Shown here: positions 13,639-21,695 of the stretch, in pieces
Position numbering within the stretch: the stretch's first letter is position 1
Layout of the letters: the number at the start of each line of letters is the position of its first letter
Origin: an uncultured Oscillospiraceae bacterium
Lineage (GTDB): Bacteria; Bacillota; Clostridia; Oscillospirales; Acutalibacteraceae
Length of the DNA stretch: 24,941 nt
Reading direction: 5' to 3'
Assembly: GCA_902489595.1 (NCBI GenBank)
Contig: CABUAS010000016.1
Coordinates: 1 to 24,941 of the forward strand
Notes under the pieces: model-generated
Database searches by the model: none
What the model was told of the DNA's origin: nothing
The model's input: only the letters and a program-made list of their open reading frames with translations
Position numbers and translations under genes: made by a program

Positions 13639-14115
13639 TTATGATATTTTTTCAAGTAGGCAGACGGCGTGGGCGGAAATCCCCTGCAGTGCACCCGTGA
13701 AGCCCAATTTTTCTTCGGTAGTCGCCTTGACGGAAACTGCGTCAATATCAATATTGCAGGCCCTGGCAATATTTGCACGCATATCATTTATATACGGCGC
13801 CATTTTGGGAGCCTGCGCAATAATTGTTGAATCAATGTTGCCGACCTTATAGCCTTTTGCGCCGACTGCCTCAACAACCTTTTCAAGCAGAACAAGACTG
13901 TCTGCCCCCTCAAATTCGGGGTCTGTATCAGGAAAAAGATGTCCTATATCGCCCATTGCGCACGAACCGAGAATTGCATCGCTTACTGCATGAAGAAGAA
14001 CATCGGCATCACTGTGACCTAAAAGCCCCTTTTCATACGGTATCTCAACTCCGCCGATTATGCATTTTCTGTTTTCGGCAAATCTATGAACATCATAACC
14101 ATGACCGATTCTCAT
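13639..14115 (-). CDS. ispF: 2-C-methyl-D-erythritol 2,4-cyclodiphosphate synthase
   Basis: 158-aa MEP-pathway enzyme that cyclises CDP-methylerythritol phosphate, releasing CMP. Seen: RIGHGYDVHRF with zinc ligands Asp8 and His10, LGHSDADVLLHAVSDAILG with His42, DIGHLFPDTD, and a C-terminal TTEEKLGFTGALQGI. Length is normal (about 157). The start overlaps the ispD stop by one base (TAATG), so it is translationally coupled. Last gene of the six-gene operon. Confidence 0.98.
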   Translation of the reverse strand: MRIGHGYDVHRFAENRKCIIGGVEIPYEKGLLGHSDADVLLHAVSDAILGSCAMGDIGHLFPDTDPEFEGADSLVLLEKVVEAVGAKGYKVGNIDSTIIAQAPKMAPYINDMRANIARACNIDIDAVSVKATTEEKLGFTGALQGISAHAVCLLEKIS

Positions 14116-14792
14116 TACTCTTCACCCCTCGCTTTTAAAATACTTTCTGCGTGTAAAATATCTTCTTTGGTCGTAATTTTAATATTATCATAATCACCGA
14201 GAACAGCATAAACCTTCTGCCCGATATTCTCTACCAGCTGGCAGTCATCGGTATAATCCCTGCCCTCTTTTTCAGCCTTTGCAACTGCTTTCTTATAAAG
14301 ATTAAAATTGAAAATCTGCGGCGTCTGAATTGAAATAAGCGAACTTCTGTCAGGTGTATCGGTTATCAGCAGTTTATCATCGACAACCTTTATTGTGTCT
14401 TTAACAGGAACGCCTGTTGCCGCCGCGCCGCAGTCAAAAGCCTTATCATATGTATTAATAATTGCTTTCTGTGTTACAAGCGGTCTTGCGCCGTCATGAA
14501 TGATAATATAGTCGCACTCGTCAATCATTTCAACGGCATTTTTAACGCTTTCCTGCCTTGTTGCTCCGCCGATAACAAAGGTTACTTTTTCGCTTTCAAG
14601 AATGTCGGAAAAAGCATCAACATCACACTCACGGCAAACAACTATAATTTCATCAACAAGCGGTAAATCAAGAAACGCCTCAACACTGCGCTGAATAACG
14701 GGTTTGCCGCCAATATCGATAAGCATTTTGCTTTTATCAATTCCCATTCGTGTGCCGTTTCCTGCACCAAGGATTACTGCTACATTAAACAA
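14115..14792 (-). CDS. ispD: 2-C-methyl-D-erythritol 4-phosphate cytidylyltransferase
   Basis: 225-aa enzyme forming CDP-methylerythritol from MEP and CTP. Seen: nucleotide-binding ILGAGNGTRMG at 7-17, DGARPLV near 97-104, and TDDCQLVE near 190. The start is a TTG at 14792: an in-frame TAA lies 9 nt upstream and AAAGGA sits 9 nt before the TTG, so no other start is available. It overlaps the rqcH end by 8 nt. IspE, which acts between IspD and IspF, is not in the window. Confidence 0.96.
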   Translation of the reverse strand: MFNVAVILGAGNGTRMGIDKSKMLIDIGGKPVIQRSVEAFLDLPLVDEIIVVCRECDVDAFSDILESEKVTFVIGGATRQESVKNAVEMIDECDYIIIHDGARPLVTQKAIINTYDKAFDCGAAATGVPVKDTIKVVDDKLLITDTPDRSSLISIQTPQIFNFNLYKKAVAKAEKEGRDYTDDCQLVENIGQKVYAVLGDYDNIKITTKEDILHAESILKARGEE

Positions 14793-16464
14793 TTCTTTTT
14801 ATCCTTTCCAGTTCCTCCATATTAGGGGTTACAAATTCAGTTTTATAATCATCATAAATAACCATACCGGGTTTTGCACCGACAGGCTTTTTAACATTTT
14901 TAATAATGGTATAATCAACAGGAACATTTGAGGAATGACCTGCCTTGCTGTTATATGATGCAAGGAGCGCCGCCTCGCGGATAACCTTATCGGTAAATTC
15001 TCTGCCGTCATTCTTCACTACTACATGAGAACCTGCCGTATCTTTAACGTGAAACCAAAGGTCATAATTTTTAGCGGTTTTAAGCGTTAATTTATCATTC
15101 ATTACGTTATTTCTGCCGACGAAAATTTTAAAGCCCTCCGTGCTTTCATATTCCATCGGCTTAAGCAATTTTTCGCTTTTGCTTTTAAAGAATTTACGCT
15201 TTAAAAATCCTGTTTCGGCAAGCTCGGTTCTTATTGCGGAAATCTCACTGTCTGTTTCGGCACGTGACAGACTGTCAATAACTGAATCAAGATAGTCTGC
15301 TTCCTGCCTTGCCTGTGCAATAAAATCGGTAAGCTTAGTTTCCGCTACCTGCTTTTTTCTGTATTCCTTATAATACTTCTGTGCATTCTGAGCAGGAGAA
15401 AGTGTTACATCGGCAGGAATGCGGACTGTTTTATTTTCATCATAATAATTCTGCAAATCATAATACGGAGCACCCTTTTTAAGTGCATACTGATTTGAAA
15501 TAATTAAATCGCCGAAAATTCTGTAAGTTTCTTTATCTTTGCATTCTTCAAGTTCTTTTTCTCTGTTTGCCGCTTTACGCACTGCACGCTCCTGCAAATT
15601 CTGAAGAGTTTTGAACAGTTCGGCAGAGCGCTGGCGGATTCTGTCTATTCTGACTTTTTCATAAAAAAAATAATCAAGGAGTGCACTCGGACTGTCAAAC
15701 TCTTTAAGTGATGCAAGACTGCCGTACTGATTTATCGGCATAAATGCAAAATCAAATGGTTTATCGGTAATAACAACCGAAAACTCGGGATTTTTTGCAA
15801 ACTGTTTAATCTGAGAAAGCGATGTGCCATTTTCATATTCACGGCAGACAATCGGCGAAACGCCCATAACAGCGTCCTGAAAAGCCTTTGACGGAGTTTT
15901 TCTGCTTTCTTTGATACGAGCTTCAATAAGCTGTTCATCGTCAATGAAAATATTCATTTTATCCTGTTTGAGCGGAGCGATATATTTTTCACCTGGCAGA
16001 ATTGTTCTGACCTGTGATTTTTCTTCATCGACTCTTTTAAGTGCGTCAACTACAATACCGTTTTCATCAACAAGAATTACATTGCTGTATCTGCCCATAA
16101 TTTCAACAATAAGCGAAAAACGAACAGGGTCGCCGAGTTCATTTGTACTGTCAAACCCGATTGTGAGTATTCTCTCAAGACCGTCCTGCTCGATATCGGT
16201 TATTTTTGCGCTGAGCAGGTGCTTTCTGAAAAGCATACAGAGCATCGGCGGTTTGGCAGGATTTTCGGGCGGAAATTCGGTAAAATGAACTCTTGCACTG
16301 TCTGCCCTTGCTGACAAAAGCAGTTTTTTTGCACCCTCTCTTGAACGCAGAGAAAACACCAATTCCTCTTTTGAGGGTTGGTGTATCTTCTCTACCCTTG
16401 CACCGACTGCAAAGGCTGATATTTCATTTTTTATATGATGCAAAAAAATACCGTCAAGTGCCAT
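14785..16464 (-). CDS. rqcH: Ribosome quality control factor RqcH (NFACT protein)
   Basis: 559-aa Rqc2/NEMF homologue, often annotated as fibronectin-binding protein. In Bacillus subtilis RqcH binds stalled 50S subunits and adds C-terminal alanine tails with tRNA-Ala. Seen: NFACT-N from MALDGIFLHHIKNE with KIHQPSKEELVF and PPMLCMLFRKHL, central coiled-coil stretches, and the NFACT-R domain near 440-545 with WFHVKDTAGSHVVV. At the position of B. subtilis Asp97-Arg98 the sequence is Glu97-Arg98 (GLERIL). Length is normal. It sits between nif3 and ispD in a compact operon, with 9 nt separating it from nif3. Confidence 0.93.
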   Translation of the reverse strand: MALDGIFLHHIKNEISAFAVGARVEKIHQPSKEELVFSLRSREGAKKLLLSARADSARVHFTEFPPENPAKPPMLCMLFRKHLLSAKITDIEQDGLERILTIGFDSTNELGDPVRFSLIVEIMGRYSNVILVDENGIVVDALKRVDEEKSQVRTILPGEKYIAPLKQDKMNIFIDDEQLIEARIKESRKTPSKAFQDAVMGVSPIVCREYENGTSLSQIKQFAKNPEFSVVITDKPFDFAFMPINQYGSLASLKEFDSPSALLDYFFYEKVRIDRIRQRSAELFKTLQNLQERAVRKAANREKELEECKDKETYRIFGDLIISNQYALKKGAPYYDLQNYYDENKTVRIPADVTLSPAQNAQKYYKEYRKKQVAETKLTDFIAQARQEADYLDSVIDSLSRAETDSEISAIRTELAETGFLKRKFFKSKSEKLLKPMEYESTEGFKIFVGRNNVMNDKLTLKTAKNYDLWFHVKDTAGSHVVVKNDGREFTDKVIREAALLASYNSKAGHSSNVPVDYTIIKNVKKPVGAKPGMVIYDDYKTEFVTPNMEELERIKRIV

Positions 16465-16473
16465 AATAATCCT

Positions 16474-17223
16474 TTAAATAACTGTGTGAACGGGGTTTTT
16501 CTGATTGCCCCAGATAAATTCAACATCTGTAAATACTTTTTTCAAATCCTCCATAAACATTTTAAAAGGAAGTGACTCCGTTTCAAAATGACCTGCGCTG
16601 ATTACAGCTTTACCCTGTTCGGCAAAATCGAGCATCTGATGATATTTCATATCGCCCGTTAAGAAACAGTCTGCGTAGCTAAGTGCAAGCTCTGCAAATT
16701 CTTCACACGCACCGCCGCCGACAGCAACTGTTTTAATCGGGTTTTCGGTATCTGTATATCTGATACCCGAAACGTCAAGCATATCCGAAACAAACTGTGC
16801 AAAATCATCAATGCTCATTTCACAGTCAAGACTGCCGTAAGAAATGAAACTGTTTTCAATCTGCTGAATATTGTCAAGCCCGAGAATTTCACACAATTTT
16901 GTGTTAATTCCGTTTTTTGCCATATCAAAATTTGTATGTGCGGAAATTACGGCAATATTGCTGTTTACTGCAGTATAAAGCGCAGTGCCTTTTTTTACGG
17001 AGTTCACACCGCCGAAAATAATCGGGTGATGTGAAATAATCAAATCTGCGCCGATTAATTCTGCATATTCGGCAACTGCTTTTGTTACATCAAGCGTTAC
17101 TACCGCTTTTTTTACCTCTTTGCGGAAATCACCGACGAGGAAGCCGGAATTGTCCCACTGCTCCATAGTATCAAAAGGAGCAACGGAATTTATATAGTCA
17201 TAAATATTTTTTACTGTAGTCAT
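16474..17223 (-). CDS. Nif3-like dinuclear metal-centre protein
   Basis: 249-aa member of the Nif3/YqfO family (annotated GTP cyclohydrolase 1 type 2 homologue). Seen: metal-ligand motifs DLIISHHPIIFG and SAHTNFDMAKNG in the N-terminal half and SAGHFETESLPF near the end. At about 250 aa it lacks the PII-like insert of longer YqfO proteins. Molecular function is unsettled in the family. It overlaps trmK by 4 nt (ATGA); the trmK-nif3 pair is conserved across Bacillota, as in yqfN-yqfO. Confidence 0.92.
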   Translation of the reverse strand: MTTVKNIYDYINSVAPFDTMEQWDNSGFLVGDFRKEVKKAVVTLDVTKAVAEYAELIGADLIISHHPIIFGGVNSVKKGTALYTAVNSNIAVISAHTNFDMAKNGINTKLCEILGLDNIQQIENSFISYGSLDCEMSIDDFAQFVSDMLDVSGIRYTDTENPIKTVAVGGGACEEFAELALSYADCFLTGDMKYHQMLDFAEQGKAVISAGHFETESLPFKMFMEDLKKVFTDVEFIWGNQKNPVHTVI

Positions 17224-17858
17224 AATTTTTCTTTAACAGCGGTGATAACCGACGAATAATCGGCGCCGCCTTTCATTTTATTTTCAAGATGATTTAAAAG
17301 ATGAGTAAAATATTCTTTATGGGTAAAATCAGTAATGTTACCTAAAAAATAATAAAGCTCATCATATTTTTTGATTTCGCCTGTATAGTAAGCGTCAAGC
17401 ACATTATAGCAGTGACTTTGCTCTCGCACGATAAAATCTTCGCCAATTTCAAAACCGTTATCACACAGAAATTTGCGAAGTATTTCGGGATGAGTCATCG
17501 GGTTGAATATGTAATGCTTATCAGCTGAAAAGTGTTCTTTTGAAGTATTAAGAATATGTGAAATCAATTCTCCGCCCATTCCGCAGAAAGTAACGTCTGT
17601 ATAAGAATCCGGATCAATGCCGCAAAGACCGTTGGAAAGAACAAGGCTTACGCTGTTTTGAAGATTTTCTTTTATAATCAACTTTTGGCAGAAAGAAAGC
17701 GGGCCTTGATTAATGTCGCTTGCAACTGCTGACTTTATTATGCCGTTTTGCAGAAGATAAACAGGCAGACAGCCGTGGTCACACCCTATATCGGCAAGGA
17801 CAGCTCCCTGCCGAACAAGGTTCGCCGCAGCAAAAAGCCTTGGTGATAAACTAATCAT
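17220..17858 (-). CDS. trmK: tRNA (adenine(22)-N1)-methyltransferase
   Basis: 212-aa SAM-dependent methyltransferase that makes m1A22 in tRNAs. Seen: the Rossmann SAM motif LADIGCDHGCLPVYL at 21-35, ASDINQGPL after it, and the family-typical TFCGMGGELISHIL near 90-103, with NPMTHPEILRKFL downstream. Length and motifs match the YqfN/TrmK family. Its start overlaps the DUF1858 stop (TAATG) and its end overlaps nif3 by 4 nt. Confidence 0.93.
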   Translation of the reverse strand: MISLSPRLFAAANLVRQGAVLADIGCDHGCLPVYLLQNGIIKSAVASDINQGPLSFCQKLIIKENLQNSVSLVLSNGLCGIDPDSYTDVTFCGMGGELISHILNTSKEHFSADKHYIFNPMTHPEILRKFLCDNGFEIGEDFIVREQSHCYNVLDAYYTGEIKKYDELYYFLGNITDFTHKEYFTHLLNHLENKMKGGADYSSVITAVKEKL

Positions 17859-18061
17859 TATTTCTGTGCAAGAAACGCATTGATTTTTGCAACAAGTTCG
17901 TCGGCATCTGTGCCGTGAACCATACAGGCAGCCTCAACAGACTCACCGCGTGATGCAGGACAGCCGAGACAGTGCATACCCATTTCAAGGAAAAACGGTG
18001 CTGTGTCAGGGCAGGCATCAAGAATATCGCCGATAATCGTTTCTTTAGTAATTTTTTTCAT
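17858..18061 (-). CDS. DUF1858 small redox-disulfide protein
   Basis: 67-aa protein that is a single DUF1858 domain (ScdA-N-like; the hybrid-cluster-protein-associated disulfide family). Seen: GDILDACPDTAPFFLEMGMHCLGCPAS with a paired Cys-x2-Cys and an earlier lone Cys, then ESVEAACMVHG. Function is not established; a role in redox or Fe-S handling is inferred from family context. The start at 18061 is chosen for GGAG 7-9 nt upstream; a longer in-frame start would begin inside the repeat at 18083-18108. First gene of the six-gene operon. Confidence 0.85.
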   Translation of the reverse strand: MKKITKETIIGDILDACPDTAPFFLEMGMHCLGCPASRGESVEAACMVHGTDADELVAKINAFLAQK

Positions 18062-18082
18062 TTTAAGATCTCCTTTATTTTC

Positions 18083-18108
18083 GGTGCGTCGGTAACGCCG
18101 CACCCTAC
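18083..18108 (+). repeat. YYTAC-tailed palindromic repeat, copy 8 (GGTGCG stem), in a 5' leader
   Basis: GGTGCG (18083-18088) / CGCACC (18099-18104), loop TCGGTAACGC, tail CTAC. It lies between the expected start of transcription (about 18115) and the DUF1858 ribosome site, so it would form an antisense-oriented hairpin in that leader. Confidence 0.8.
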
Positions 18109-18121
18109 ATATTACAGATAT

Positions 18122-18150
18122 ATTATATATTATTATAAAAACCTTTGCAA
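18122..18150 (-). promoter_or_regulatory. Promoter of the DUF1858-trmK-nif3-rqcH-ispDF operon
   Basis: TTGCAA (18150-18145), 17-nt spacer, TATAAT (18127-18122) on the minus strand. The -35 hexamer is its own reverse complement and is also the -35 of the divergent promoter. Confidence 0.78.
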
Positions 18151-18173
18151 GACAGTAATTTTTATGTTAATAT
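18145..18173 (+). promoter_or_regulatory. Promoter of the DUF4364 gene
   Basis: TTGCAA (18145-18150), 17-nt spacer, TAATAT (18168-18173) with an upstream TG (extended -10). It shares the whole -35 with the leftward promoter. Confidence 0.75.
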
Positions 18174-18198
18174 AGTTTTTACAGCGGAGGTTGATATT

Positions 18199-18807
18199 AT
18201 GAGCAAAAACATTTACGAAAATGAAAATATAAAAGATGACGAAAACGAAAATTTTATAAAATTTGACGCATTTACATACGGTATTGAAAAAGGCGGACTG
18301 AGGAGCAAGGCTCAGATTAACATTATGGTTTGCTACATTGTGGCAAATGTTAATGCAAGAGTTACTGCAAAAAACATTGTTGACGCTATGGTAACGGGCA
18401 GTATTGCAAATTATTTTGAAGTCAGCGAGGCAGTTGCAGGAGCGATAAAAAGAGGCCTTGTAGTTGAGGACGAGGAGGGTTTTTTGACCGCCACAAAAGA
18501 GTGTAAAAAATTAACCGAACTTGTTGAAAACGATTTACCGTATACAATGAGGGTTAAAAGCATTGAACTTACACTGAAAACAGCGACTGTTGACAGGTTT
18601 ACAAAAGAAAACAAAGTTGAAATTGAAAAAACGGAAACAGGCAGTTACAACATAACAATGCACATTACAGACAAGGATATTGACTTTCTTGTACTTACAC
18701 TCAATGTGCCGTCAATCGCCGAGGCAGAAGTTATAAGGGAAAAGTTTTTAAATGACCCTGTTAAGGTATATGATAATCTGATGAATACATTATTTGATGA
18801 GAATTAA
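18199..18807 (+). CDS. DUF4364 family protein
   Basis: 202-aa cytoplasmic protein with a very acidic N-terminus (about 25 residues), then a probable winged-helix fold: SKAQINIMVCYIVANVN, ANYFEVSEAVAGAIKRGLV, and an EEGFLTATKECKKL wing. This matches what I recall of DUF4364, a Clostridia family of unknown function that may regulate transcription. No signal peptide or membrane segment. The ATG at 18199 has GGAGG 8 nt upstream; an earlier in-frame TTG at 18145 is the promoter -35 and is rejected as a start. Divergent from the DUF1858 operon, monocistronic, with its own terminator. Confidence 0.75.
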   Translation: MSKNIYENENIKDDENENFIKFDAFTYGIEKGGLRSKAQINIMVCYIVANVNARVTAKNIVDAMVTGSIANYFEVSEAVAGAIKRGLVVEDEEGFLTATKECKKLTELVENDLPYTMRVKSIELTLKTATVDRFTKENKVEIEKTETGSYNITMHITDKDIDFLVLTLNVPSIAEAEVIREKFLNDPVKVYDNLMNTLFDEN

Positions 18808-18815
18808 GGATGAAA

Positions 18816-18890
18816 TCAGACTTCGGGAAACGGAACAGAATTTTGCATTATAAATTCGGCGTGTTTCTGACCAATTTATCGACAGTCTGA
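18816..18890 (+). other. Nested inverted repeats in the 3' region of the DUF4364 gene
   Basis: An outer pair TCAGACT (18816-18822) / AGTCTGA (18884-18890) encloses an inner pair ATAAATT (18850-18856) / AATTTAT (18873-18879). No coding frame of note. It directly precedes the terminator. It could be a structured 3' UTR or a small RNA; no known motif is recognised. Confidence 0.4.
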
Positions 18891-18918
18891 AAAAAGCACT
18901 CCGAGGAGTGCTTTTTTT
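18889..18918. terminator. Bidirectional terminator between the DUF4364 gene and ispH-rpsA
   Basis: Stem AAAAGCACTC / GAGTGCTTTT around a 4-nt loop, with T-tracts on both strands (TTTTTTT at 18912-18918 on plus, TTTTTT on minus). It lies between convergent genes. Confidence 0.9.
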
Positions 18919-18933
18919 GTTTATATGATTTAA

Positions 18934-21012
18934 TTATTCAGCGTCTTCCGAAGATTCTTCGGTAACTTCTGCATCTGCTGTTTCTTCAGCATCAGCATCG
19001 TTTTCTTCATCTTCAAGGCAAGCCTTTACCGAAAGGCTGACACGCTTTTTATCAAAGTCAATATCAGTAATTCTTGCTTTAAGAACATCGCCTACTTTAC
19101 AGCCGTCAGCAGGAGTTTTAATTCTTTCTTTACTGATCTGGCTGATATGAATAAGTCCGTCAAGACCCGGAAGAATGTTTGCAAATGCACCGAATGCGGC
19201 AAGACCGACAACCTTAACTTCAACATCTGTGCCTACAGGGTAATCTCTTTCAAGAATTGCCCACGGATCATCTTCAATTTTCTTGAAGCCGAGTGAAATT
19301 TTCTTTGTTTCAGCGTTAAGCTTTTTAATTGTTACTTCAACAACATCGCCGACCTTAACAACTTCTGACGGATGCTTGATTCTTGTCCATGAAAGTTCGC
19401 TGATGTGAATCATACCGTCTACACCGCCGAGATCAACAAATGCACCGTAATTTGTAAGTGATTTAACTGTGCCTGTATATTTCTGGCCTTCTTCAGCCTG
19501 TGCCCAGAAAGCGTCCCTTGCTGCTTTCTTTTCAGCATTGATTACAGCTTTCATAGAACCAACTGCACGTCTTCTTGACTTATCTACATCAATAATCTTG
19601 AAACGGACTGTTGTTCCTTTAAGTACATTAAGGTCTTCCTCTTTCGCAAGACCTGTAAGTGAACCCGGAATAAATACACGAGAACCGAGTGCTGATACAA
19701 GAATACCACCTCTTACAACTGCGGCAACAACGCCTTCGATGGTTTCTTTTTCTTCCTGTGCTTTAACAATGCTGTCCCAGCCTTTGTAAGCATCTGATAA
19801 TTTTTTAGAAAGTTTAAGCACACCGCTTACATCGTCTGTTTTAAGAATAACAAGACTGAGTTCATCGCCGATAGATACAACATCTTCGCACTTATCAAAC
19901 GGCTCAGATGAGAGATCGTCAGCATCAATTACACCGGTCTGCTTTCTGCCGGGAACATCAACAAAAACCTCTGTAGGTGTAATGTTGACAACAATTCCCT
20001 TAACGACTTTGCCTGTGTCTTCATTCTGGAATGACTGTTCGAGCAATTCTGCGAAGGATGCCTCTCCATCAGCAGATGCTTCGACAGCAGCCTTAGCGGC
20101 TTTATCAGCGGTTTCTGCTGTCTCCGCAACTACATCGGCAGCTGCTTCAACTTCCTTTTCTTTAATTTCTTCGGACATGGATTTGAGTACCTCCTTGATA
20201 ATTACTGAGGGTGTGGACGCACCCGCAGTTACTCCAACTTTATCGTAAACCGAAAAATCTATTGACGAAAGTTCGTCTGCCGTTTCAATAAGAAAAGCAG
20301 GGCAGTTTTCGCTGCATACATTTTTGAGTTTCGATGTGTTGGATGAATGACGGCCTCCGACAACGACAACAGCGTCGCACTCAAGGGACAGAGCATACGC
20401 TTCTGCCTGTCTGTCAGATGTCGCATTGCATATTGTATCAAATATTTTACAATTTGTACATACCTTTTTTAGAATTTTATTGCATTTTTTCCACTCTTCG
20501 ACACTGAAAGTTGTTTGCGAAACGCAAATCAGATTTTCTTTTTTTGACAAATCGTGAATTTTGACAAGATTTTCGAGTTCCTCTTCATTTTTGAACACAT
20601 ATGTATCACCCACACAGAACGAGCGGATGCCCATAACCTCGGGGTGATTTTCATCGCCTGCAATAAGAGTAACAGTGCCCTCCTGCTCGGATTTAACGAT
20701 ATTATGAATTTTAAGAACAAACGGGCAGGTTGCATTTATATACTCAATGCCTGCATTCTCAATTTCATCAATAACGCTTTTTTCAACGCCGTGAGTTCTG
20801 ATTACAATTTTATAATCTTTCGGACACTCAGACGGGTTGTCAATAGTCTTAACACCTTTTGAATTCAAATCATCAACAAGCTGCTGATTATGAATAATCG
20901 GTCCGAGCGTGCAGCATTTTTCATTTTTTTCAACAAGACTGTAAACAAGATTAACCGCTCTGTCCACGCCAAAGCAGAACCCTGCTGTTTTGGCAAGTTT
21001 AATTTCTTTCAT
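18934..21012 (-). CDS. ispH: IspH - ribosomal protein S1 fusion
   Basis: 692-aa two-part protein. Residues 1-280 are HMBPP reductase (IspH/LytB), the last MEP-pathway enzyme, making IPP and DMAPP: Fe-S ligands Cys13, Cys96 and Cys195, plus His41 (GPIIHNQ), His74 (RTHG), and His123/Glu125 (ENHPEVMG). An acidic Ala-rich linker (281-332) leads to four S1 RNA-binding repeats at about 333-402, 421-490, 508-577 and 595-664, then an acidic tail. Repeats 3 and 4 keep the classic GxFVDLGGVDGMIHIS-type core; 1 and 2 are more divergent. The frame is continuous, so the fusion is real rather than two adjacent genes; I know this fusion from other Clostridia. It overlaps plsC by 14 nt. Last gene of its operon. 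Confidence 0.95.
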   Translation of the reverse strand: MKEIKLAKTAGFCFGVDRAVNLVYSLVEKNEKCCTLGPIIHNQQLVDDLNSKGVKTIDNPSECPKDYKIVIRTHGVEKSVIDEIENAGIEYINATCPFVLKIHNIVKSEQEGTVTLIAGDENHPEVMGIRSFCVGDTYVFKNEEELENLVKIHDLSKKENLICVSQTTFSVEEWKKCNKILKKVCTNCKIFDTICNATSDRQAEAYALSLECDAVVVVGGRHSSNTSKLKNVCSENCPAFLIETADELSSIDFSVYDKVGVTAGASTPSVIIKEVLKSMSEEIKEKEVEAAADVVAETAETADKAAKAAVEASADGEASFAELLEQSFQNEDTGKVVKGIVVNITPTEVFVDVPGRKQTGVIDADDLSSEPFDKCEDVVSIGDELSLVILKTDDVSGVLKLSKKLSDAYKGWDSIVKAQEEKETIEGVVAAVVRGGILVSALGSRVFIPGSLTGLAKEEDLNVLKGTTVRFKIIDVDKSRRRAVGSMKAVINAEKKAARDAFWAQAEEGQKYTGTVKSLTNYGAFVDLGGVDGMIHISELSWTRIKHPSEVVKVGDVVEVTIKKLNAETKKISLGFKKIEDDPWAILERDYPVGTDVEVKVVGLAAFGAFANILPGLDGLIHISQISKERIKTPADGCKVGDVLKARITDIDFDKKRVSLSVKACLEDEENDADAEETADAEVTEESSEDAE

Positions 21013-21658
21013 TTTTTTCTGCCTCCCAGAGGGAAAGTATATTATCCATTACAAGATTGGCGGCATTTTTTATATCGCTCGGCGCAGTTTCTTCCTTATT
21101 GAGTCCGAGTTCTTCAGTGGTAATGATTTTACCGTATCTTATTGTAACTTTTTTACCGAATTTAATAGGGCCGTCACAATAAATAGCGGCAGGAAGGACG
21201 GCGGCATTTGTAGCCTTTGCAATGACTGCAACGCCTGCTTTTGCTTTCTGAGGAACACCGTTTTTATCTTTGACACGCTTGCCCTCGGGGCATATTGCCA
21301 TTACGTGACCCTCTTCAATAATCTTTTCGCCGTACTCGATTGCAGAATTATCACCTTTTCCACGTCTGACAGGAAAGCCGTAAAGATGCTTTATAACCCA
21401 GCCGACAATAGAATTTTTAAAAAGTTCTACCTTTGCCATAAAGTGAAGCGGCGGAACATTTTTGGGAATAGAAACAAAAACGGGGTCAAAAGCGCAGGTA
21501 TGGTTTATTGCAACTATGTAACGCATATTTTTATCGGTCGGCACATTTTCAAGACCTTTGAATTCAAGTTTATAAACTGCCTTGAAAACAGGACCGAAAA
21601 CCTTTTTTACAAAGCCGTAAAATTTATAGTGTTTAACCTGAGTGTAATCGAAATTCAT
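20999..21658 (-). CDS. plsC: 1-acyl-sn-glycerol-3-phosphate acyltransferase
   Basis: 219-aa membrane-associated acyltransferase converting lysophosphatidate to phosphatidate. Seen: the catalytic H-x4-D motif as NHTCAFD (His53, Asp58), FMAKVELFKN, the FPVRRG block near 95-100, and the substrate-binding PEGKR at 124-128 (commonly EGTR). AAAGGAG precedes the ATG. It follows cmk after a 72-bp spacer that holds a palindromic repeat, and its end overlaps the ispH start. Confidence 0.93.
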   Translation of the reverse strand: MNFDYTQVKHYKFYGFVKKVFGPVFKAVYKLEFKGLENVPTDKNMRYIVAINHTCAFDPVFVSIPKNVPPLHFMAKVELFKNSIVGWVIKHLYGFPVRRGKGDNSAIEYGEKIIEEGHVMAICPEGKRVKDKNGVPQKAKAGVAVIAKATNAAVLPAAIYCDGPIKFGKKVTIRYGKIITTEELGLNKEETAPSDIKNAANLVMDNILSLWEAEKNERN

Positions 21659-21695
21659 ATGTATTCTCCTTTTATTCAGCGGTGCGTTTTTATAC

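Noticed and set aside
18145..18198. Longer N-terminus for the DUF4364 protein starting at a TTG
   Set aside because: The TTG is the -35 hexamer of the gene's own promoter, and the extra residues would precede the transcription start; the ATG at 18199 has GGAGG.
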